Positions 51,086 through 60,313 of a stretch of DNA of 64,000 nucleotides are shown here, piece after piece; within the stretch, counting starts at the first letter, position 1; each line of letters opens with the position of its first letter. The position numbers were made by a program, and so were the translations under genes. Source of the DNA: an uncultured Prevotellaceae bacterium (lineage in GTDB: Bacteria > Bacteroidota > Bacteroidia > Bacteroidales > Bacteroidaceae); assembly GCA_902786565.1 (NCBI GenBank), contig CADACW010000019.1, positions 1-64,000 on the forward strand, read 5' to 3'. The notes under the pieces were generated by a model. That model was not told the DNA's origin. It did not search any database and saw only the letters and a program-made list of their open reading frames with translations.

Positions 51086-52075
51086 TTAGAACTGATTCTC
51101 CACAATGTCGGTCAGCACATCGCTCATCTTCAGCCCTGCAGCCTTCACCTGCTGCGGGATGAAACTGGTCTGCGTCATGCCCGGCGTGGTATTGATTTCG
51201 AGCATGGTGATATCTCCCTTGGGTGAGATGATGTAGTCGATACGGATGATGCCGTTGCAGTGCAGTATGTCGTAAATGGCCGAAGTGAGCTGCTGTGCCC
51301 TCTCTGCCTGCTCCTGTGGAATGCGGGCGGGAGTGATTTCCTCCACCTGCCCGTTGTACTTGGCGTCGTAGTCGAAGAATTCATTCTTAGGCAACACCTC
51401 GGTGACGGGGAACACCACCGACTTGTCTTTCGTCTTGTAGCAGCCCACGGTGATCTCCTTTCCCTCCAGGAACGACTCAATCATCACCTCGTCGCTCTCC
51501 ATCATGGCCACGCGCAAAGCAGGGGCCAACTGGTCCAGGTTCTTCACCTTCGACACGCCGAAGGAGGAACCGTCGTTTGAGGGTTTCACAAAGCAAGGCA
51601 TACCGATAGTGTCGGCCAGCTGCTGCTCGTCAATCAACTGCTCCTGTCCACGGCGCACCAGCACGCTCTCGGCCACCTTCACGCCATAGCCGCGCAGATA
51701 GTGGTTAAGCACAAACTTGTTGAACGTCATCGACTCCACCAGCACGCCACTGGTGCTGTAAGGGATATGGAGCAGGTCGAAGTAGCCCTGCAGGATGCCG
51801 TTTTCGCCCGGAGTGCCGTGAATGGTGATGTAGGCATAGTCGAAATGGCGTGTACGCGTGCCCTCACGGAAGGAGAAGTCGTGCATCTTCACCCGCGACG
51901 TGGTGCCGTCGGGCAGGTCCACGCGCCAGTCGGTGCCTTTCAGCTGCACCACGTACACATTGTAGCTTTCTTTGTCAAAGAATGAATAGAGGCCCTGGGC
52001 CGAGCGCAGTGACACATCGTGTTCGCTGCTGTCGCCACCGCAGACGATGGCTATGGTTCGCTTTTGCTGTTTCAT
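51086..52075 (-). CDS. ddl: D-alanine--D-alanine ligase
   Basis: This 329-aa ATP-grasp enzyme has GGDSSEHDVS at the N-terminus, CFVKPSNDGSSFGVSKV (ATP binding), the segment EGKEITVGCY and the metal-binding end EINTTPGMT. It joins two D-Ala residues made by the Alr half of MurF-Alr; MurF then attaches the dipeptide. It lies 25 bp after the RluD-type gene in the same operon. Confidence 0.95.
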   Translation of the reverse strand: MKQQKRTIAIVCGGDSSEHDVSLRSAQGLYSFFDKESYNVYVVQLKGTDWRVDLPDGTTSRVKMHDFSFREGTRTRHFDYAYITIHGTPGENGILQGYFDLLHIPYSTSGVLVESMTFNKFVLNHYLRGYGVKVAESVLVRRGQEQLIDEQQLADTIGMPCFVKPSNDGSSFGVSKVKNLDQLAPALRVAMMESDEVMIESFLEGKEITVGCYKTKDKSVVFPVTEVLPKNEFFDYDAKYNGQVEEITPARIPQEQAERAQQLTSAIYDILHCNGIIRIDYIISPKGDITMLEINTTPGMTQTSFIPQQVKAAGLKMSDVLTDIVENQF

Positions 52076-52100
52076 GCTATATGTTGCTTTTTTAATAATC

Positions 52101-53180
52101 TCATTGTTGGTTGGCCAGTCGCCGCTGCCACTTCTCTATGACAGCCAGCATGTCTGGGGGCAGTGGCGAACTGAAGTTCATCTGCTCGCCCGTGCGTGGA
52201 TGGCGGAATCCCAACGTTTGTGCGTGGAGCACCTGCCGCGGACAGAGTTTGATGCAGTTCTGTATGAAGGCCTTGTAACTGGCCGTGCGCTCTCCCCTCA
52301 GAATCTCAATGCCGCCATAGCGCTCGTCGGCGAAGAGGGGGTGGCCGATGTGGCGCATGTGGGCACGTATCTGATGGGTGCGCCCGGTCTCCAGCCTGCA
52401 CTCCACCAGTGTGGTGTAGCCATAGCGCTCCAGCACACGCCAGTGAGTGACGGCAGGCTTGCCAATTTCGCTGTCGGGGGGAAAAACAGCCATGCGCAGA
52501 CGGTCTTTCGGGTCACGCCCGATGTTGCCCTCAATGCGGCCCTCGTCTTCCACAAAATTGCCCCACACCAGTGCCACATACGAGCGGTTGGTCTCATGGT
52601 GGAAGAACTGCTTGCCCAGGTCCGACTTTGCCTCCGGCGTCTTCGCCACGACCAGCAATCCGCTGGTGTCCTTGTCAATGCGGTGCACCAGCCCCACCTG
52701 CGGGTCGTTGGGGTCATAGGTGGGCAGCAGGCGCAAATGCCATGCGATGGCGTGCACCAGTGTGCCGTGGAAATTGCCGCAGCCGGGGTGCACCACCTGT
52801 CCGGCGGGCTTGTAGACCACCATCAGGTCGTCGTCCTCGTAGCGCACATCGAGGGGCAGCTCCTCGGGGACGATGGTCGTGTCGTAATGCGGACGGTCGA
52901 GCATCAGGGTGATGACATCGCCGCCACGCACCTTGTAGTTGCTCTTCACCGGTCGGTCGTTCACGTGCAGGAATCCGGCCTCGGCGGCCTGCTGAATACG
53001 GTTACGCGAGGCGTGGGGCGTGTGCTCCGTCAGGTACTTGTCGATGCGCAGCGGCACCTGTCCGCGGTCCACCTCCATGCGCAAATGCTCATAGAGGGCC
53101 TGGCCATCGGCACTGCGGCCACCGTCCTGCCCGTCCAGTTCCAGCTCGTCGAGCAACTCGTCGTCCATCATTTCTGCCAT
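52101..53180 (-). CDS. rluD: RluD-type 23S rRNA pseudouridine synthase
   Basis: This 359-aa protein has an acidic N-terminal stretch, an S4 RNA-binding domain (RIDKYLTEHTPHASRNRIQQA) and a RluA-family catalytic domain with HRIDKDTSGLLVVAKT (catalytic Asp near residue 167) and GRTHQIRAHM. The gene family pairs with ddl and a PASTA gene in many Bacteroidetes. The named rRNA target is inferred from the family, not shown here. Confidence 0.88.
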   Translation of the reverse strand: MAEMMDDELLDELELDGQDGGRSADGQALYEHLRMEVDRGQVPLRIDKYLTEHTPHASRNRIQQAAEAGFLHVNDRPVKSNYKVRGGDVITLMLDRPHYDTTIVPEELPLDVRYEDDDLMVVYKPAGQVVHPGCGNFHGTLVHAIAWHLRLLPTYDPNDPQVGLVHRIDKDTSGLLVVAKTPEAKSDLGKQFFHHETNRSYVALVWGNFVEDEGRIEGNIGRDPKDRLRMAVFPPDSEIGKPAVTHWRVLERYGYTTLVECRLETGRTHQIRAHMRHIGHPLFADERYGGIEILRGERTASYKAFIQNCIKLCPRQVLHAQTLGFRHPRTGEQMNFSSPLPPDMLAVIEKWQRRLANQQ

Positions 53181-53189
53181 TCCTTCTTC

Positions 53190-53861
53190 TTATTCAAACA
53201 CTTCCAGGAAAGTGTCAATATCATCGTCGTTTATTGTCTCTGCCTCGTCGCCCGCAGTGCTGTCCACGGAGAGCGAGTCGCCCATCAGGTCTTCGAGTTC
53301 CAGCTCATCGCCCAGGTAGCCGTTGCCGATGACGAGCGTCAGCATCGACTCCTTGGCCACCATATCGCCCGACGAGAGGTTGCGCCCCTCACAGCGGATG
53401 CCGTAGACCCAGTCTTTCTCGCCGTCGATGAGCACGGGCGGGTTCACCTTGAATTCCAGCGCCTGCAGTTTGGCTTGTGCCTCGCGGTAGCTGCTGTTGT
53501 CAATCAAGTCGGGCAGTGCCACGCGGGGCATCGTCAGCGAGTTGATGGTGACATAGATAATGCGTCCCTCCTTCACCTTCATTCCTGCCACGGGCTTCTG
53601 TATGACGATGCTGCCCGCAGGGAGAGCCTTGTTGTAGGTGGAGTCGTTGGCCACCAGGACCAGGCCCTTGGCATCGGCCACCTCAATGGCACGTGCGTAC
53701 TCCATACCATACATATCGGGAACTTCTATGCCTTCCCCATGATGGGTATAGGCTCCAAGCCACCAAATCATACCGGCAAACAGGGCCACCACAACGGTGG
53801 CCATTGCCAGCAGATTGCCCCACACCATGGGAGACAACAGTTTCTTGAAGAAATTTTTCAT
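53190..53861 (-). CDS. PASTA domain membrane protein
   Basis: This 223-aa protein has one membrane helix (NLLAMATVVVALFAGMIWWL). Two to three PASTA repeats follow: EVPDMYGMEYARAIEVADAKGL, then MPRVALPDLIDNSSYREAQAKL. It has an acidic tail rich in Asp and Glu. PASTA domains bind uncrosslinked peptidoglycan or muropeptides. Being in one operon with Ddl suggests a role in cell-wall sensing or synthesis. No kinase domain is present. Confidence 0.88.
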   Translation of the reverse strand: MKNFFKKLLSPMVWGNLLAMATVVVALFAGMIWWLGAYTHHGEGIEVPDMYGMEYARAIEVADAKGLVLVANDSTYNKALPAGSIVIQKPVAGMKVKEGRIIYVTINSLTMPRVALPDLIDNSSYREAQAKLQALEFKVNPPVLIDGEKDWVYGIRCEGRNLSSGDMVAKESMLTLVIGNGYLGDELELEDLMGDSLSVDSTAGDEAETINDDDIDTFLEVFE

Positions 53862-53914
53862 ACTTATGCCACCTGTTCAGCTAATATTAGGATGTTTCCT
53901 TGCAATTCACGCTG

Positions 53915-53922
53915 CAAAGATA
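53915..53922 (-). promoter_or_regulatory. Promoter -7 box of the PASTA-ddl operon
   Basis: TATCTTTG on the minus strand, about 55 bp upstream of the PASTA gene, matches TAnnTTTG. Confidence 0.6.
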
Positions 53923-54070
53923 CAATAAAAAGTGGTAACGAAAAAGGGAAATCCGAAAAAATTGACCTCCGCACCCAAAAAAGAAGAAAGGAAAGCCCCG
54001 CGATGGCCTTCTTTTTGCTAAATACCCTTAAAACTGCGCCTCAATTATGCGGTAATTGGGGAAATATGGC

Positions 54071-54078
54071 TAACTTTG
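54071..54078 (+). promoter_or_regulatory. Promoter -7 box of the GH43 gene
   Basis: TAACTTTG matches TAnnTTTG and lies 25 bp before the start codon. Confidence 0.65.
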
Positions 54079-54103
54079 CGAACATATTTCATTATTCCGC
54101 AAT

Positions 54104-55768
54104 ATGAACAACAAGCCAACAACCAGAAAATGGCTGTGCCTGGCGGCAATGCTGCCGCTGATGGCCACGGCCCAGTACAAATCGCAGGTGTGGAGCCCCG
54201 ATCTGGGCAATGGCACCTACAAGAACCCCGTCATCAATGCCGACTATAGCGACCCCGACGTCTGTGTAGGACCCTCGGGCGAGGACTATTACATGACGGC
54301 ATCCTCGTTTCAGTGCACACCAGGACTGCCCATCCTGCACTCACGCGACCTGGTGAACTGGGAGATTGTGGGCTATGCCCTGAAGCAACTCTATACGGGC
54401 CACCCCGACCTGCTAAAGCACTTCGACACCCCGCAGCACGGCAACGGCGTGTGGGCACCAAGCATACGCTACCACGCCGGCGAATACTATATCTATTGGG
54501 GCGACCCCGACCACGGCGTATTCATGGTGAAGACCAGGGGCGGCAACCCCGCCGGAGAATGGGAGGCCCCCGTCTGCGTGATTGAGGGCACAGGCTACAT
54601 CGACACCACGCCACTCTGGGATGAGGACGGCCGCTGCTACTTGGTGAACGGATGGGCCAACAGCCGCGCCAAGTTCGCCAGCGTGCTCACCGTCAGGGAG
54701 CTGTCGGCAGACGGCACACGCGCCATCGGACAGCCCGTCATCGTCTTCGACGGCAACGGCACGGAGAACCGCACCTGCGAGGGTCCGAAGTTCTACAAGC
54801 GCGACGGCTGGTACTGGATCATGTGCCCCGCAGGCGGCGTGCCTACGGGCTTCCAGCTGGCCATGCGCTCGAAAAGCCCCTACGGCCCTTATGAGCACAA
54901 GATAGTGTTGGCACAGGGCAAGACCGACATCAACGGCCCGCATCAGGGCGGATGGGTGCACACAAAGTATGGCGAGGACTGGTTCCTGCACTTCCAGGAC
55001 AAGGAGGCCTATGGCCGAGTGGTCCATCTGAACCCCGTCGACTGGTCTACAGGCTGGCCCGTGATGGGCAAGAAGGGCGAGCCGGTGGCGGTCTACCAGA
55101 AGCCGAAAGCGGCTGCCGCCACCGTGGTCAACCCCGTGGAGAGCGACGAGTTCAATGCGCCTGTCATCGGCAAGCAGTGGCAGTGGCAGGCCAACTACGA
55201 CGAGAAGTTCGGCGTGCCCACGGCCTTTGGCACCTTCCGCATCTACACCCACAAGTTGGACCAGGGCTGGAAAAACCTCTGGCTGGTGCCCAACATGCTG
55301 CTGCAGAAGACGCCTGCCGACCGCTTTACCGTGACCACGAAACTGCGCTTCACGTCGAAGGCCGACGGCCAGTTTGGCGGCCTCATCATGATGGGTCTCG
55401 ACTACTCGGCCCTGGTGGTGCGCCGTATGGGCAAGGAGTTCCAACTGGTGCAGATGACCTGCAAGGCCGCCGACAAGGGAAAGCCCCAGACGGAACAGGT
55501 GCTGGCCACCCTGAAGCCGACGGCAGAAGACAAGACAGAGTATAAACCCGGCATTCACGAGGACATCCACCTGCGGTTGAGCGTCGACAACTCGAAAATG
55601 CACTTCGCCTGGAGCCGCGACGGCAAGAAATTCCAGCCCTGCGGCGACGAGTTCCAGATGAAGGAAGGCAAGTGGATAGGCGCCAAGTTCGGCTTCGTCT
55701 CCGCCGAAACCGACCCCAAGTGCGACCGTGGCTGGGTGGAGGCCGACTGGATACGTGTCACGCCCTGA
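54104..55768 (+). CDS. GH43 family glycoside hydrolase (xylosidase/arabinofuranosidase type)
   Basis: This is a 554-aa secreted protein. The five-bladed propeller shows the GH43 acidic triad: base Asp in ADYSDPDVCVG, Asp in GVWAPSIRYHAGEYYIYWGD, and acid Glu in TCEGPKFYKRDGWYWI. The C-terminal 220 residues are the concanavalin-like module often attached to GH43 (FRIYTHKLDQGWKNLWLVPNMLLQK, GLIMMGLDYSALVV). The likely activity is beta-xylosidase or alpha-L-arabinofuranosidase on hemicellulose side chains. It is monocistronic with its own promoter. A tandem 22-bp repeat lies right after it. Confidence 0.9.
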   Translation: MNNKPTTRKWLCLAAMLPLMATAQYKSQVWSPDLGNGTYKNPVINADYSDPDVCVGPSGEDYYMTASSFQCTPGLPILHSRDLVNWEIVGYALKQLYTGHPDLLKHFDTPQHGNGVWAPSIRYHAGEYYIYWGDPDHGVFMVKTRGGNPAGEWEAPVCVIEGTGYIDTTPLWDEDGRCYLVNGWANSRAKFASVLTVRELSADGTRAIGQPVIVFDGNGTENRTCEGPKFYKRDGWYWIMCPAGGVPTGFQLAMRSKSPYGPYEHKIVLAQGKTDINGPHQGGWVHTKYGEDWFLHFQDKEAYGRVVHLNPVDWSTGWPVMGKKGEPVAVYQKPKAAAATVVNPVESDEFNAPVIGKQWQWQANYDEKFGVPTAFGTFRIYTHKLDQGWKNLWLVPNMLLQKTPADRFTVTTKLRFTSKADGQFGGLIMMGLDYSALVVRRMGKEFQLVQMTCKAADKGKPQTEQVLATLKPTAEDKTEYKPGIHEDIHLRLSVDNSKMHFAWSRDGKKFQPCGDEFQMKEGKWIGAKFGFVSAETDPKCDRGWVEADWIRVTP

Positions 55769-55790
55769 CACCACCGCCGCCCGGCCCTCT

Positions 55791-55857
55791 CTGGGAGTTA
55801 AAAGGTATATAACTGGGAGTTAAAAGGTATATAAGTGGGAGTTAGAAGGTATATAAC
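55791..55857. repeat. About 22-bp tandem repeat, locus 3
   Basis: Three units of TGGGAGTTAAAAGGTATATAA follow one another between the GH43 gene and the purL promoter. Confidence 0.88.
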
Positions 55858-55891
55858 CCCCACTCTCCCGTTTTTTAAAAGACATTAATTG

Positions 55892-55923
55892 TTTGGTTAT
55901 TAGCGTATGTTTTCGTACCTTTG
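55892..55923 (+). promoter_or_regulatory. Promoter of purL
   Basis: TTTG at 55892-55895 and TACCTTTG at 55916-55923, 20 nt apart, match the consensus. The leader is about 50 nt. No PurR-type operator was recognised. Confidence 0.72.
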
Positions 55924-55978
55924 CACCGTCAAAAGTACGTGGGCAGGCAATTCAGCCCGCATAATATATTATTAAGGT

Positions 55979-58900
55979 ATGATATTCTTTTTCAAGACCC
56001 CACAGCAGAGCGTGATCGCCACACAGGTGGACCATCAGCTCGACGCAGAAGAAGTGAACAAACTGAACTGGCTCTACGGCGGCGCCACCCTTATGCAGGG
56101 CGACAGCGTGGAGGGCAGTTTCATAGGCCCGCGCCGCGAGATGGTGACCCCCTGGAGCACCAACGCCGTGGAAATCACCCAGAACATGGCCATGCAGGGC
56201 ATACAGCGCATAGAGGAGTACTTCCCCTTCAGCGAAGGTTTCGACCCTATGCTCCAGCGCAAGTACGACGGGCTGGACCAAGGCATCTTCACCATCAACA
56301 TCAAGCCGGAGCCTATCAAGCACGTGGAGGACTTGGAGGCATACAACGAGCAGGAAGGCCTGGCCCTCTCGGCCGAGGAGATTGACTATCTGCACGGGCT
56401 GGAGAAGCAGAACGGACGCCCGCTCACCGACAGCGAAATCTTCGGGTTCGCACAAATCAACAGCGAGCACTGCCGCCACAAGATTTTCGGCGGCACCTTC
56501 ATCATCGACGGCAAGGAGATGGAGAGTTCGCTCTTCCAGATGATCAAGAAGACCACCCAGGAGAACCCCAACCAGATTCTCTCGGCATACAAGGACAACG
56601 TGGCCTTTGCCCAGGGACCCATGGTGGAGCAGTTTGCCCCGGCCGACCAAAGCACAGCCGACTGGTTCCGCGTGAAGGAGATAGAGAGCGTGATATCGCT
56701 GAAGGCCGAGACCCACAACTTCCCCACCACCGTAGAGCCCTTCAACGGCGCTGCCACTGGCACCGGCGGCGAGATTCGCGACCGTATGGGCGGCGGCACC
56801 GGCAGCTGGCCCATCGCCGGCACGGCTGTCTACATGACGGCCTACCCCAGGCTGACCGACGCCGACAGAGACTGGGAGAACATCATCCCCGTCCGCGAAT
56901 GGCTCTACCAGACGCCGGAGCAGATTCTCATCAAGGCCAGCAACGGCGCCAGCGACTTCGGCAACAAGTTCGGCCAGCCCCTCATCTGCGGCAGCGTCCT
57001 CACCTTCGAGCACCAGGAGAAGTCGCCCGCAGAGGCCACCAAGTACGCCTACGACAAGGTCATCATGCTGGCTGGAGGCGTGGGCTACGGCACCCGTCGC
57101 GACTGCCTGAAGAAAGAGCCACAGAAGGGCAACAAGGTGGTCGTCGTGGGTGGCGACAACTACCGTATCGGACTGGGCGGCGGCTCCGTGTCGAGCGTCG
57201 ACACCGGGCGCTATGCCAGCGGCATCGAGCTGAACGCCGTGCAGCGCGCCAACCCCGAGATGCAGAAGCGTGCCTACAACCTGGTGCGCGCCCTGTGCGA
57301 AGAAGACGTCAACCCCGTGGTCTCCATCCACGACCACGGCAGCGCCGGCCACCTGAACTGCCTCTCCGAACTGGTCGAGGAATGCGGCGGCAGCATCGAC
57401 ATGACGCGCCTGCCCATCGGCGACCAGACGCTCTCCAGCAAGGAAATCATTGCCAACGAGAGCCAGGAGCGCATGGGCCTGCTCATCGACGAGCGCCACC
57501 TGGAGCACGTGCAGCGCATTGCCGAGCGCGAGCGCGCCCCGATGTACGTGGTAGGCGAGACCACCGGCGATGCCCACTTCTCGTTTGTCCAGGCCGACGG
57601 TGTGAAGCCTTTCGACCTCGACGTGAGCCAGATGTTCGGCCATTCGCCCAAGACCATCATGCGCGACAATACTGTGGAGCGTCATTACGCTCCCGTCAAA
57701 TATGGCAAAGACCTTCTTTCGTATTTGGAGCGGGTGCTCCAGCTGGAGGCCGTGGCCTGCAAAGACTGGCTGACCAATAAGGTGGACCGCTCGGTGACGG
57801 GCAAGATAGCCCGCCAGCAGTGCCAGGGTGTGCTGCAGCTGCCACTGTCCGACTGCGGCGTGGTGGCCCTCGACTATCAGGGCCGCGCCGGCATAGCCAC
57901 CGCCATTGGCCACGCCCCACAGGCAGGCCTGGCCTCACCCGAAGCCGGCAGTGTGCTCTCCGTGGCCGAAGCCCTCACCAATCTGGTATGGGCACCGCTG
58001 GGCCGCGGCGGCAAGAAAGACGAGCCGCTCGACTTTGTAAGCCTCTCGGCCAACTGGATGTGGCCCTGCCGCTCGCAGGAGGGTGAGGACGCACGCCTCT
58101 ACCGCGCCGTGAAGGCCCTCTCCGACTTCTGTTGTGCACTCCACGTCAACGTGCCCACGGGCAAGGACTCGCTCTCGCTCTCGCAGCAGTACCCCAACGG
58201 CGAGAAAATCATTTCGCCGGGAACGGTCATCGTCTCGGCCGGAGGCGAGGTCTACGATATCAAGAAGGTGGTGAGCCCTGTGTTGGTGAACGACCACCGC
58301 GCCTCGCTCTACCACATCGACTTCTCCTTCTGCCCACAGCGGCTGGGAGGTTCGGCCTTGGCACAGAGTCTGGGCTATGTGGGCGACGACGTGCCCACGG
58401 TGGAGAATCCCGAATACTTTGCCGATGCCTTCAACGCCATACAGGAACTCATCAAGAAGGGCTGGATACTGGCCGGACACGACATTTCGGCGGGAGGACT
58501 CATCACCTGTCTGCTGGAGATGTGCTTCGCCAACACCGAGGGCGGACTGCACATCAACCTGCACGACCTCTGCCTGGACGGCGACATCGTGAAGACACTC
58601 TTCGCCGAGAACCCCGGTGTGGTCATCGAGGTGAGCGACGAGCACAAGCTGGAGTTCCGCGAGTTTATGGAGGAGGTAGGCGTAGGCTTCGCCAAGATTG
58701 GCTACCCCGTGGAGGACAGCCGCAGCATAGAGATTGTATGCCCCCTATGCTGCGATACTATCGCAGCAAACAAAACAAACGATACGGAGGCCATCACCCT
58801 CGACATCGACCATCTGCGCGACGTGTGGTACAAGACCAGCTATCTGCTGGACCGCAAACAGTCGATGAACGGCAAGGCCCGTGAGCGCTACGAGAACTAC

Positions 58901-59734
58901 AAGCAGCAGCCTCTGCAAATCAAGTTGCCGCGTGGCTTCAAGGGCACGCTGGCCGGACTGGGACTGCCCGTGAGCGGACCGCGAAAGGCCAAGGCGGCCA
59001 TCATCCGCGAGAAGGGCACCAACGGTGAGCGCGAAATGGCCTGGAGCCTCTATCTGGCCGGATTCGACGTGAAGGACGTGATGATGACCGACCTCATCAC
59101 GGGCCGCGAGACCCTTGACGAGGTCCAGATGATTGTCTTCTGCGGAGGTTTCTCCAACAGCGACGTGCTCGGCTCGGCCAAGGGATGGGCCGGCGCCTTC
59201 CTCTACAACCCGAAGGCCAAGGAGGCCCTCGACCGCTTCTATGCACGCGCCGACACCCTCTCGCTGGGCATCTGCAACGGCTGCCAGCTGATGGTGGAAC
59301 TGGGACTCGTCGGTGCCAAGGGAGCCAAGATGTTGCACAACGACAGTCATAAGTTCGAGAGCGGCTTCCTCTCGCTCCACATCCCTGAAAACCGGAGCAT
59401 CATGTTCGGCAGTCTCAGCGGCTCCCGACTGGGCATCTGGGTGGCCCACGGCGAAGGCAAATTCCATCTGCCCGGACAGGAGAGCGACTACAACGTCATT
59501 GCCAAATACAACTACCACGGCTATCCCGCCAACCCCAACGGCTCCGACTTCGACGTGGCGGGCATCTGCTCGGCCGACGGACGCCATCTGGCCATGATGC
59601 CCCATCTGGAGAGGGCCATCTACCCCTGGCAGTGCGCTTGGTATCTGCGTGGCCGCCGCCGCGACGAGGTGACCCCGTGGCTGGAGGCTTTCGTCAACGC
59701 AAGGAAGTGGGTGGAATCCCATAATTCCCATTAA
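55979..59734 (+). CDS. purL: Phosphoribosylformylglycinamidine synthase
   Basis: This is the 1,251-aa large form of FGAM synthase (fourth step of purine synthesis). The FGAM domains show NSEHCRHKIFGG, KAETHNFPTTVEPFNGAATG and GYGTRRDC. The C-terminal class I glutaminase has the nucleophile in LGICNGCQLMVELG (near residue 1099) and HGEGKFHLP near residue 1157. A palindrome at 58748-58768 codes for CCDTIAA in the linker before HLRDVWYKTSYLLDRKQSM. Its last residues (SHNSH) and stop are formed by a 9-bp repeat that continues to the chrA start. The start ATG has no clear Shine-Dalgarno site. Confidence 0.95.
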   Translation: MIFFFKTPQQSVIATQVDHQLDAEEVNKLNWLYGGATLMQGDSVEGSFIGPRREMVTPWSTNAVEITQNMAMQGIQRIEEYFPFSEGFDPMLQRKYDGLDQGIFTINIKPEPIKHVEDLEAYNEQEGLALSAEEIDYLHGLEKQNGRPLTDSEIFGFAQINSEHCRHKIFGGTFIIDGKEMESSLFQMIKKTTQENPNQILSAYKDNVAFAQGPMVEQFAPADQSTADWFRVKEIESVISLKAETHNFPTTVEPFNGAATGTGGEIRDRMGGGTGSWPIAGTAVYMTAYPRLTDADRDWENIIPVREWLYQTPEQILIKASNGASDFGNKFGQPLICGSVLTFEHQEKSPAEATKYAYDKVIMLAGGVGYGTRRDCLKKEPQKGNKVVVVGGDNYRIGLGGGSVSSVDTGRYASGIELNAVQRANPEMQKRAYNLVRALCEEDVNPVVSIHDHGSAGHLNCLSELVEECGGSIDMTRLPIGDQTLSSKEIIANESQERMGLLIDERHLEHVQRIAERERAPMYVVGETTGDAHFSFVQADGVKPFDLDVSQMFGHSPKTIMRDNTVERHYAPVKYGKDLLSYLERVLQLEAVACKDWLTNKVDRSVTGKIARQQCQGVLQLPLSDCGVVALDYQGRAGIATAIGHAPQAGLASPEAGSVLSVAEALTNLVWAPLGRGGKKDEPLDFVSLSANWMWPCRSQEGEDARLYRAVKALSDFCCALHVNVPTGKDSLSLSQQYPNGEKIISPGTVIVSAGGEVYDIKKVVSPVLVNDHRASLYHIDFSFCPQRLGGSALAQSLGYVGDDVPTVENPEYFADAFNAIQELIKKGWILAGHDISAGGLITCLLEMCFANTEGGLHINLHDLCLDGDIVKTLFAENPGVVIEVSDEHKLEFREFMEEVGVGFAKIGYPVEDSRSIEIVCPLCCDTIAANKTNDTEAITLDIDHLRDVWYKTSYLLDRKQSMNGKARERYENYKQQPLQIKLPRGFKGTLAGLGLPVSGPRKAKAAIIREKGTNGEREMAWSLYLAGFDVKDVMMTDLITGRETLDEVQMIVFCGGFSNSDVLGSAKGWAGAFLYNPKAKEALDRFYARADTLSLGICNGCQLMVELGLVGAKGAKMLHNDSHKFESGFLSLHIPENRSIMFGSLSGSRLGIWVAHGEGKFHLPGQESDYNVIAKYNYHGYPANPNGSDFDVAGICSADGRHLAMMPHLERAIYPWQCAWYLRGRRRDEVTPWLEAFVNARKWVESHNSH
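58748..58768. repeat. Perfect 21-bp palindrome inside purL
   Basis: TGCTGCGATA, one C, then TATCGCAGCA. It is read in frame as CCDTIAA in a linker region of PurL. Confidence 0.6.
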
Positions 59735-59769
59735 TTCCCATCCTTCCCATCCTTCCCATCGTTCCCATG
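59715..59769. repeat. 9-bp tandem repeat (TTCCCATCC) bridging purL and chrA
   Basis: Six units (two AATTCCCAT, four TTCCCATCC/G types) start in the last codons of purL, contain its stop codon, and end in CCCATG, whose ATG is the chrA start codon. Confidence 0.88.
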
Positions 59770-60309
59770 AGCATCTACTGGCAGGCTTTCACCACTTTCT
59801 TCCGCATTGGTCTCTTCACCTTGGGTGGCGGCTACGCCATGATTCCACTGATTGAGGCCGAGGTGGTGGACAAACGGCAATGGGTGTCGAAGGAGCAGTT
59901 CCTCGACCTCGTTGCCATTGCCCAGAGTTGTCCGGGTGTGTTTGCCATCAACATCAGCACCTTCATCGGCTACAAACTGCGCAAGACACCGGGGGCCATC
60001 TGTTGTGCCTTGGGCACCGCACTGCCCTCGTTCCTCATCATCCTGGCCATCGCCATCTTCTTCCACCGGTTTGAAGACAACCCCGTGGTGGCTGCCATGT
60101 TCCGTGGCATACGCCCCGCCGTGGTGGCCCTCATCGCCGTGCCGACGTTCAATCTGGCCCGGTCGGCCAAGATTTCGTGGGCCAACTGCTGGATTCCCAT
60201 CGGCGGTGCGCTGCTCATCTGGCTGCTCGGCGTTTCGCCCATCTATATCATCCTGGCCGCAGCCATTGGCGGCTACATCTACGGCAAATATATCCAACCC
60301 ACTGAGTAG
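59767..60309 (+). CDS. chrA: Chromate transporter family protein, first half
   Basis: This is a 180-aa membrane protein with the ChrA half-domain motifs: GLFTLGGGYAMIPLIEAEVV, AQSCPGVFAINISTFIGYK and a later FRGIRPAVVALI. It pairs with the next gene to make a two-subunit (short-chain) ChrA. Chromate export is the named family role, but the natural substrate in gut Bacteroidales is unclear. The start codon is provided by a 9-bp repeat. It lies 4 bp before the second half. Confidence 0.85.
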   Translation: MSIYWQAFTTFFRIGLFTLGGGYAMIPLIEAEVVDKRQWVSKEQFLDLVAIAQSCPGVFAINISTFIGYKLRKTPGAICCALGTALPSFLIILAIAIFFHRFEDNPVVAAMFRGIRPAVVALIAVPTFNLARSAKISWANCWIPIGGALLIWLLGVSPIYIILAAAIGGYIYGKYIQPTE

Positions 60310-60313
60310 AAAT

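Noticed and set aside
52047-54107. A 686-codon plus-strand open frame
   Set aside because: It runs antisense through ddl, rluD and the PASTA gene. Those have clear motifs and this one has none; its length comes from GC-rich codon bias.
55952-57913. A 653-codon minus-strand open frame
   Set aside because: It lies opposite purL, has no recognisable domain, and shows the Val/His/Leu/Gly-rich composition of a shadow frame.
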